DNA of 36,633 nt from contig SUUK01000008.1 in the NCBI GenBank assembly GCA_015062535.1, positions 1-36,633 on the forward strand, given 5' to 3'. Positions 32,201 through 36,633 of this stretch are shown in pieces (position 1 is the first letter of the stretch; each line of letters starts with the position of its first letter). Source of the stretch: Alphaproteobacteria bacterium. Lineage in GTDB: Bacteria; Pseudomonadota; Alphaproteobacteria; RF32; CAG-239. The notes under the pieces are model-generated. The model had not been told where the DNA came from, ran no database searches, and worked only from the letters and a program-made list of their open reading frames with translations. A program made the translations under genes and the position numbers.

Positions 32201-33135
32201 TTGCAACAATTGCATGTAAGATGTCTCCATATGCTCTTCAAGATGCATTAGATTTAGATTTACCAGATGGTGTGAAACCAACATCTTACCAAATGCTAAA
32301 TTATATTGCTGAGCATGATTTAACTCCAGAACAACAAGCAAAATTTGATCAATATATAGAGAAAAATTTTGATGGTACAAGATTTAAGACAGAGAATTTC
32401 CCAGATTGGAATAAACCTGCACCTCAACAAGTTCATACAGAACCTCAAGTTCATACAGAACCTCAAGTTCATACAGAACCAACTTCAAGAGAGTTTGAAG
32501 ATAATAAAATTGCAGAAGCTACTGAAGAAAAGAAAGAGGTTAAAATTAAGATAGAGGTTATAAATAATACAACAGCTCCTCAAGAGCATACGGTTATAGA
32601 GCAAGCGGTTTATAATAATGCTTATGAGGGAATGACACGTCAAGATATATATGCAATGGAAAGAGGCTATGTACCATGTCCAGAATTTGCAAGAGGATTG
32701 GATATTGATGGTAGCGCTAGTGGTACCTTTAAGGGTTATCATCCAATGACATATATTAATGAGCAAACAGGAAAGGTTATGTATCTACCTCAAGATATGA
32801 CTACAGATATGGATAGAGCTCATGAGATTTCAATTGCTGAAGCTAAGAATTTGATGGGAATAGCTAGCCGAGGACATGGTACATATATGTATAACAATAC
32901 AAATGGTAGCTACTATGGTTATGGCACAAGACATATGTATCCTGGTGGACTTGGCCCTGGTGGTGCAGAGGTGGCTTATGAACCAACTAGAGAACAAAAG
33001 TTCTGGAATACATTGGGTAAAATTAATGCGGTTTCTCAGACAGTAACAGGTGTTGCTCATGATGTATCTCATGTTAGTCATGATATATCCCATGTTATCC
33101 ATGATGTAAAAAGTTGGGGGGGTGGACGTCATTAG
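29269..33135 (+). CDS. Giant repeat-containing hypothetical protein, 1288 residues
   Basis: No family is recognised. There is no signal peptide. In order: a charged helical head (1-100); seven 7-residue repeats D-N/D-A-Q-P-x-x (110-158); an acidic linker with NEGEEAEEPQ and a second near-copy; a helical region (210-600); three glycine- and alanine-rich hydrophobic stretches (about 625-660, 673-700, 799-822) that could enter membranes; an EF-hand-like DRDGDGKVD (880-888); three VHTEP repeats (about 1055-1072); and a C-terminus rich in Tyr/Gly ending in H-D-V/I-S-H-V repeats. It has its own extended -10 promoter and terminator. It could be a secreted effector, a surface protein or a structural scaffold; there is no proof of any. 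Confidence 0.75.
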   Translation: MAMDNKELIEYVNTRLSEISSLSKDESKTAADFEAIFDDIYAHLPTNDASAKSALDRVNKAKKNLFKSRKDLFQDEESKKSIEDKYSQAKEERLNGNNTSTLSDVEQTNDNTQPAPDNAQPAPDNAQPVLDDAQPVLDDAQSVLDDAQPAPDNTMPTPIGGDGKDEEVILLDENGNEILPGENNIDNNEFVDYEDVTNEGEEAEEPQNEGEEVEKSTFDKIKEIANNLIMKNEETGQEQRVSDFGDDVIEKAANLYDKYPSTKDLDELTKKLEGGDFTDFEGVEQKDIVNVLLTARLYASFVETTSRGMEDNVLDSVTPTEKELETLSFIENKAPKKSLRQAVESKNPEVALMSVEDTLVANKYFVTDNKNEEDKAKCKEVIDGVMKHHLENIIRDGKQITPDNAVALMAICANCNDPALKSLVDDAKRAIQDALREYDREHFGGLSADQLAKNYADLQKDAKKFDPFTMEKSEGDAIDLSTMVFTDKNGNVITNKKEIEKYKDSIVSVAREQACQSLVKKGDYSPEELNGAIKDATFRIITSSSPVSKDGVCAVNVDNLAASIANPQVENETFKNRVWQKFKNTKFAKAVEKRVDGVDKKLTERFGDKYLKAKKVVKFLGKTTANVAKNAALYAAAGLVPGGTAVLMGYNLYKSWKAVGPQLKDKDKSWGQKVGIIAATGITSALTLSGMGAGLGLNAQNLADAGIISPEAIGATMTGIGRASRMAIVTGATMLPNALESASLKFKQMKLNRALKNVENLKDKDGKPLSGEEKAQRISEIMKEQKLLKAKQNANLKEMATKGVGVLGGMACAQLISPMINEQVHEMAEKAEATLDAAKSTAQGKYDFSDRPSPLLPEENDKFDPKAKWDEMEDKFGFFDRDGDGKVDSPWSKEAVEAREAASSENGQRAPDDVAGKLEADYKANLDEAKVAGSSGLGNESSYDHTLRHLENLNDSRIENNAQMAEDLCEKFGDKANLATIACKMSPYALQDALDLDLPDGVKPTSYQMLNYIAEHDLTPEQQAKFDQYIEKNFDGTRFKTENFPDWNKPAPQQVHTEPQVHTEPQVHTEPTSREFEDNKIAEATEEKKEVKIKIEVINNTTAPQEHTVIEQAVYNNAYEGMTRQDIYAMERGYVPCPEFARGLDIDGSASGTFKGYHPMTYINEQTGKVMYLPQDMTTDMDRAHEISIAEAKNLMGIASRGHGTYMYNNTNGSYYGYGTRHMYPGGLGPGGAEVAYEPTREQKFWNTLGKINAVSQTVTGVAHDVSHVSHDISHVIHDVKSWGGGRH
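29596..29742 (+). repeat. Seven in-frame 21-base tandem repeats
   Basis: The unit is close to GATAATGCTCAGCCTGCTCC plus A, seven copies, encoding D-N-A-Q-P-A-P or D-D-A-Q-P-V-L. Adjacent copies are often identical, so copy number may vary between strains. Confidence 0.85.
32431..32484 (+). repeat. Three in-frame 18-base tandem repeats
   Basis: GTTCATACAGAACCTCAA is repeated three times (the last copy ends differently), encoding VHTEPQ. It is a second variable-number site within the same gene. Confidence 0.85.
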
Positions 33136-33160
33136 GCGTTAACCTTAAATCTAAACCAAT

Positions 33161-33190
33161 AAACCCCGCCTTAAAGCGGGGTTTTATTTT
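33161..33190 (+). terminator. Terminator of the 1288-residue gene
   Basis: AAACCCCGC and GCGGGGTTT pair around CTTAAA, followed by TTATTTT. It may also end rlmB on the other strand. Confidence 0.8.
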
Positions 33191-33205
33191 AGCTTTTTAC
33201 TGTGA

Positions 33206-33961
33206 TTAATCTTTATTTAATTCATATAGGGCGATGGCTGCTGCTGTTGAAACATTTAGGCTTTCAACATTTGATGATATTGGAAGTTTTACAGACGAAT
33301 CGCAATTTTCTTGAACTAAGCGTCTCATTCCTTTGCCTTCAGAACCCATTACTATGGCAATTTTGCCTGATTTATTGATTTTATCTATGGTTGTTGTGGC
33401 ATAGCCATCCATTCCCATAACCCAAAAATTGTTTTCTTTAAGTATTTCTATGGCGCGACTTAGGTTTGTTACTCTTGAAATTGGTACAAATTCTATTGTG
33501 CCAGCTGAAGCTTTTACCATAGCACCAGATTCTAGTGGTGAGTTTTTGTCTTGCACAATTAGACCTAAGGTATCAAAAGCTGCGCATGAACGAATGATTG
33601 CTCCTATGTTTTGTGGGTCTGTTACTTGGTCTAGAATTAAAACATGGCATTTAGTTTTGTCGTTTGATAGAGCTATTAAATCTCTTATATCATAAGTTTC
33701 TAGGCGGTTGCAATAAAGTGCAAAACCTTGGTGAACTGCGTCTTTAGGAAGTATTTTATCTATATCTTTTTTTTCAACAATGCTATATGAGATATTTAGG
33801 TTTAGGCTATCAATTTCTGCTTTGTTTTCTTTTGCAATAATGAGTTTTTTTATTATTCTTTTAGGGTTTGATAGCGCACTAATTACGGCATGGCGACCAT
33901 AAATTATATGCTCATTGGTTGCATTTTGATGAGTGGTTTCTTTTTTAAAGTGCTTTTTCAT
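33206..33961 (-). CDS. rlmB: 23S rRNA (guanosine-2'-O-)-methyltransferase RlmB-type (TrmH family)
   Basis: 251 residues. A SPOUT methyltransferase that uses S-adenosylmethionine to methylate ribose of G2251 in 23S rRNA in E. coli. The N-terminal substrate domain starts IIYGRHAVISAL (19-30). SpoU motifs are DQVTDPQNIGAIIRS (111-125), VMGSEGKGMRRL (204-215) and LPISSNVESLNVSTAAAIAL (226-245). The specific target is inferred from the family and could be another TrmH-type site. Its start is three bases after the murQ stop, so the two genes form an operon. Confidence 0.88.
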   Translation of the reverse strand: MKKHFKKETTHQNATNEHIIYGRHAVISALSNPKRIIKKLIIAKENKAEIDSLNLNISYSIVEKKDIDKILPKDAVHQGFALYCNRLETYDIRDLIALSNDKTKCHVLILDQVTDPQNIGAIIRSCAAFDTLGLIVQDKNSPLESGAMVKASAGTIEFVPISRVTNLSRAIEILKENNFWVMGMDGYATTTIDKINKSGKIAIVMGSEGKGMRRLVQENCDSSVKLPISSNVESLNVSTAAAIALYELNKD

Positions 33962-33964
33962 TTT

Positions 33965-34846
33965 TTATAAAACCTTTCGTAATATACCATTGTTTTGTTC
34001 TAATAAAGATAGAGCTTTTTCATATGTACACTCTTTTTTTATCATAACGCAAGCTATTTTTACATTATTGTTGGCTTTAGTTAAATATTCTTGAGCAGTA
34101 TTTAGGTCTGTGTTGCATATTTCTTGAATTATATGCTTAGCTCGATCAACAAGTTTTGCGCAAGAGGTTTGGAGGTCTATCATATAATTGCCATAGGTCT
34201 TGCCAATTTTTATCATTGAGGCTGTTGATAGCATATTTAAGACCATTTTTTGCGCTGTTCCAGATTTTAATCTACTTGAGCCGGTTACAACTTCTGGTCC
34301 AACAGGAGTTATAATGCAAACATCAGAAAATTCTTTTAATTTTGCATTTGGATTTGAAGTTATGCCTATGGTTGTGGCTTTTTTCTTTTTAGCTTCTTCT
34401 AAGATGGTTAGAACGTATTTGGGGTTTCCAGAGGCAGAAATTCCAACAACAACATCATTTGATGTGGGATTAAAATCTTTTATATGATTAAGGGCTTCTT
34501 CTATAGAATCTTCTGCGCCTTCTATCGAATTTCTTAAGGCATAATCGCCTCCTGCAATATATCCTGTTACCATACCTTTTGGTGCAGAAAATGTTGGCCA
34601 ACATTCAGAAGCATCTAAAACGCCTAATCTTCCTGATGTTCCAGCACCAAAGTAGGCTAGGCGACCTCCATTTAAAAATGATGATGAAATTGTGTCCACA
34701 GCTTTGGTTATTTCAGGAATCGCTTTTTCTACAGCTTGAGCTACGAGTTTGTCTTCGTTGTTAATGGTTTTTATAATGTTGCTTGTTTCCATCAAATCTA
34801 TGTTCGAACTATTGGGATTTGAGTTTTCTGTTAAAATATTTGCCAT
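33965..34846 (-). CDS. murQ: N-acetylmuramic acid 6-phosphate etherase
   Basis: 293 residues. It cleaves the lactyl ether of MurNAc-6-phosphate to give GlcNAc-6-phosphate and D-lactate in cell-wall recycling. The sugar-isomerase (SIS) domain reads GGRLAYFGAGTSGRLGVLDA, then SECWPTF with catalytic E81. The second acid is E113 in NSIEGAEDSIEE. The C-terminal UBA-like helices end in AKANNN...ACVMIKKECTYEKA. It is co-transcribed with rlmB. No murP, anmK or nagZ gene lies in this window. Confidence 0.95.
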   Translation of the reverse strand: MANILTENSNPNSSNIDLMETSNIIKTINNEDKLVAQAVEKAIPEITKAVDTISSSFLNGGRLAYFGAGTSGRLGVLDASECWPTFSAPKGMVTGYIAGGDYALRNSIEGAEDSIEEALNHIKDFNPTSNDVVVGISASGNPKYVLTILEEAKKKKATTIGITSNPNAKLKEFSDVCIITPVGPEVVTGSSRLKSGTAQKMVLNMLSTASMIKIGKTYGNYMIDLQTSCAKLVDRAKHIIQEICNTDLNTAQEYLTKANNNVKIACVMIKKECTYEKALSLLEQNNGILRKVL

Positions 34847-34916
34847 AGTTATCCCTTTCTTTTTATGTGATAAAAAAGGGTTATCAAAAAAACTTTAATA
34901 TTTAATAAAAAAAATG

Positions 34917-34979
34917 TTGACATTAACTAAAAAATACGTTTTTATTGCCTTTGTCAGGTTGGAAAACAAATGTTGTAAA
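34917..34979 (+). promoter_or_regulatory. Candidate promoters of the tRNA-tuf operon
   Basis: TTGACA (34917-34922) with TTTATT 18 bases on, and TTGTCA (34951-34956) with TGTAAA 17 bases on (34974-34979), both lie upstream of tRNA-Tyr. The second has the better position for a short 5' leader. Which one is used cannot be decided from sequence. Confidence 0.5.
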
Positions 34980-35023
34980 AAAGAGTGTTTAACAGATGTT
35001 TTCTCCCCTTTAACGATTTTAGC

Positions 35024-35109
35024 GGAGGGGTGGCAGAGCGGTCAAATGCAACGGACTGTAAATCCGTCGACTTTCGTCTACGAAGGTTCGAATCCTTCCC
35101 CCTCCACCA
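35024..35109 (+). tRNA. tRNA-Tyr (GTA)
   Basis: An 86-base cloverleaf. The acceptor GGAGGGG (35024-35030) pairs with CCCCTCC (35099-35105), followed by A and an encoded CCA. The anticodon GTA is at 35058-35060 within stem ACGGA/TCCGT. The long variable arm (CGACTTTCGTCTACG) and the GGTTCGAATCC T-arm fit bacterial tRNA-Tyr. It is followed 52 bases later by tRNA-Gly and then tuf. Confidence 0.96.
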
Positions 35110-35161
35110 GTTAATTTCGTTGTTAATAAAATAGGTTTTTGTTTGAGAGTTTTTTGTTTGA

Positions 35162-35235
35162 GCGGGTGTAGCTCAATGGTAGAGCAGAAGCCTTCCAAGC
35201 TTATGACGAGGGTTCGATTCCCTTCACCCGCTCCA
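35162..35235 (+). tRNA. tRNA-Gly (TCC)
   Basis: A 74-base cloverleaf. GCGGGTG (35162-35168) pairs with CACCCGC (35225-35231), then T and an encoded CCA. The anticodon TCC is at 35194-35196 in loop CTTCCAA. The outermost pair of the anticodon stem (GAAGC/GCTTA) is G-A, a mismatch not present in the E. coli gene. The T-arm is GGGTTCGATTCCC. Confidence 0.95.
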
Positions 35236-35292
35236 AAATTTCCCTTTCATACTTAAATCTTCTCGAAACACAATATTTTAGGATGTAAGAAT

Positions 35293-36483
35293 ATGGCAAA
35301 AGAGAAGTTTGAACGCAGTAAGCCACACTGCAACATTGGTACAATTGGTCACGTAGACCATGGTAAAACAACATTAACAGCAGCTATTACAAAAGTATTA
35401 GCAGAAGCTGGATCTTCTGAATTTGTTGATTATGCAAATATCGATAAAGCACCAGAAGAAAGAGCACGTGGTATTACCATTAATACATCACACGTAGAAT
35501 ATGAAACAGCAAACCGTCACTATGCACACGTTGACTGTCCAGGACACGCAGACTATGTAAAAAATATGATTACAGGTGCTGCACAAATGGATGGTGCGAT
35601 TTTGGTTGTGTCTTCAGCTGATGGTCCAATGCCACAAACACGTGAACACATTTTGCTTGCACGTCAAGTAGGTGTTCCAGCGATTGTAGTATTCATGAAC
35701 AAAGTAGACCAAGTAGATGATCCAGAATTATTGGAATTAGTAGAAATGGAAATCCGTGATTTGCTTTCTTCATATGAATTCCCTGGTGATGAAATTCCAA
35801 TCGTTAAAGGTTCAGCTTTAGCAGTATTAGAAGATAGCAACACAACAATTGGTCGTGATGCAGTTCTTGAATTGATGAAGCAAGTAGACGCTTACATTCC
35901 ACAACCAGATCGTCCAAAAGATTTGCCATTCTTGATGCCAATTGAAGACGTATTCTCAATTTCTGGTCGTGGTACAGTTGTAACAGGTCGTGTTGAACGT
36001 GGTGTATTACACGTTGGTGACGAAATTGAAATCGTAGGTATTAGACCAACAGCAAAAACAACATGTACAGGTATCGAAATGTTCCGTAAGTTGTTAGACC
36101 AAGGTGAAGCAGGTGATAACATTGGTGTGTTATTACGTGGTACAAAGAGAGAAGAAGTAGAACGTGGTCAAGTATTGGCTGCTCCTGGTTCAATCACACC
36201 ACACACAAAATTCGTATGCGAATGCTACATTTTGACAAAAGAAGAAGGTGGTCGTCATACTCCATTCTTCAACAACTATCGTCCACAATTCTATTTCCGT
36301 ACAACAGACGTAACAGGTTCAATTGAACTTAAAGAAGGTACAGAAATGGTAATGCCTGGTGATAACGTAACAATGACAGCAACCCTTATTTCTCCAATTG
36401 CGATGAATGAAGGTTTACGTTTTGCTATTCGTGAAGGTGGTAGAACTGTAGGTGCTGGTGTTGTATCAAAAATCATCGAATAA
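35293..36483 (+). CDS. tuf: Elongation factor Tu
   Basis: 396 residues. A GTPase that carries aminoacyl-tRNA to the ribosome. G1 is GHVDHGKT (19-26), G2 [14 protein letters not shown]3 [17 protein letters not shown]4 NKVD; domain 2 has [13 protein letters not shown]. Codon choice is strongly biased (AAA, GAA, CCA, GTA, ACA), as expected for a highly expressed gene. AGGATG precedes the ATG. It lies after tRNA-Tyr and tRNA-Gly, the arrangement also seen around E. coli tufB, and is probably co-transcribed with them. Confidence 0.99.
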   Translation: MAKEKFERSKPHCNIGTIGHVDHGKTTLTAAITKVLAEAGSSEFVDYANIDKAPEERARGITINTSHVEYETANRHYAHVDCPGHADYVKNMITGAAQMDGAILVVSSADGPMPQTREHILLARQVGVPAIVVFMNKVDQVDDPELLELVEMEIRDLLSSYEFPGDEIPIVKGSALAVLEDSNTTIGRDAVLELMKQVDAYIPQPDRPKDLPFLMPIEDVFSISGRGTVVTGRVERGVLHVGDEIEIVGIRPTAKTTCTGIEMFRKLLDQGEAGDNIGVLLRGTKREEVERGQVLAAPGSITPHTKFVCECYILTKEEGGRHTPFFNNYRPQFYFRTTDVTGSIELKEGTEMVMPGDNVTMTATLISPIAMNEGLRFAIREGGRTVGAGVVSKIIE

Positions 36484-36487
36484 TATT

Positions 36488-36595
36488 GGGGGATGTGCTA
36501 AAGCACGGTCATAGTAGCGTCGGCGCTCGCTTATTTACCAGTTAACGTAAACTGCGCTCACGGCGTCACTACTAGCACCGCACTTTATCCCACCC
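36488..36595. repeat. Long imperfect hairpin element 3, after tuf
   Basis: The left arm GGGGGATGTGCTAAAGCACG... (36488-36530) pairs imperfectly with the right arm GCGCTCACGGCG...CCCACCC (36554-36595). An inner part TAGTAGCGTCGGCGC pairs with GCG...GGCGTCACTACTA. The loop includes the palindrome GTTAAC. It shares GTGCTAAAG at the left end and GCACTTTATCCCACCC at the right end with element 2, while the inner arms differ. It is GC-rich compared with its surroundings. Confidence 0.65.
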
Positions 36596-36602
36596 AAGGC
36601 TT

Positions 36603-36633
36603 AAGGAGTTGGAGTAAAATCCAACTCCTTTTT
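36603..36633 (+). terminator. tuf terminator
   Basis: AAGGAGTTGGA-GTAAAA-TCCAACTCCTT is an 11-bp perfect stem followed by T residues up to the window edge. It lies downstream of hairpin element 3, so that element is in the tuf 3' untranslated region. Confidence 0.9.

Noticed and set aside
32069..32380. Antisense frames inside the 1288-residue gene
   Set aside because: The sense frame is continuous, has a good promoter and repeats in frame; the antisense frames are low-complexity.
34914..35114. Open frame of 66 codons over the tRNA-Tyr gene
   Set aside because: It runs through the tRNA cloverleaf, has no ribosome-binding site and encodes nothing recognisable.

Overview
The window looks like the chromosome of an AT-rich, Gram-negative, probably uncultured alphaproteobacterium. 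The lines I counted give about 35% GC for typical genes. The Gram-negative call rests on kdsA (Kdo for lipopolysaccharide) and an outer-membrane beta-barrel C-terminus. The alphaproteobacterial call rests on a GAAC-N7-GAAC LexA box inside the recA promoter, the gene order dksA-maf-rng-yacG, and a DksA finger keeping only two of four cysteines. The many ankyrin proteins and the AT bias would suit a host-associated lineage, but this is inference.

Layout. 1-856: end of a beta-barrel gene, then two long imperfect hairpin elements. 857-2473: an ankyrin protein convergent with kdsA. 2570-2859: a 49-codon gene with its own promoter and terminator. 2858-5700: a signal-peptide glycosyltransferase, an M48 peptidase with TPR-like repeats and a small hypothetical gene. 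5856-8922: hisS and a GT-C membrane glycosyltransferase broken by one extra T in a T8 run. 8974-11105: fabI and SOS-controlled recA. 11160-17058: two convergent pairs of unusual single genes, around a 483-residue unknown protein and ppa. 17112-19536: the dksA-maf-rng-yacG operon. 19653-22944: a pilin-like protein, a membrane-anchored protein, a GT-C protein and an RNase H gene with an in-frame amber codon. 23129-25793: tandem ArsB/NhaD-type permeases. 25790-29112: two charged hypotheticals and two ankyrin proteins. 29206-33190: a 1288-residue repeat-containing protein. 33206-34846: rlmB and murQ. 35024-36633: tRNA-Tyr, tRNA-Gly, tuf, a third long hairpin and a terminator.

Two patterns stand out. 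First, three long imperfect hairpins (492-598, 630-752, 36488-36595) share end and core motifs while their inner arms differ but still pair, which looks like a structured dispersed repeat family. Second, five single genes (2638, 11237, 12325-, 14752, 16971-) lack Shine-Dalgarno sequences, although almost every other gene here has one. They share an AT-rich leader of the form TTTAAYTAAA plus a T- or A-run just before the ATG, and each ends at a strong, in four cases shared, terminator. Their codon choice also differs from the neighbours. Two encode short helical-repeat proteins, one an M16 peptidase homologue without its zinc histidines, and two are unrecognised. They may be a co-regulated or transferred gene class.
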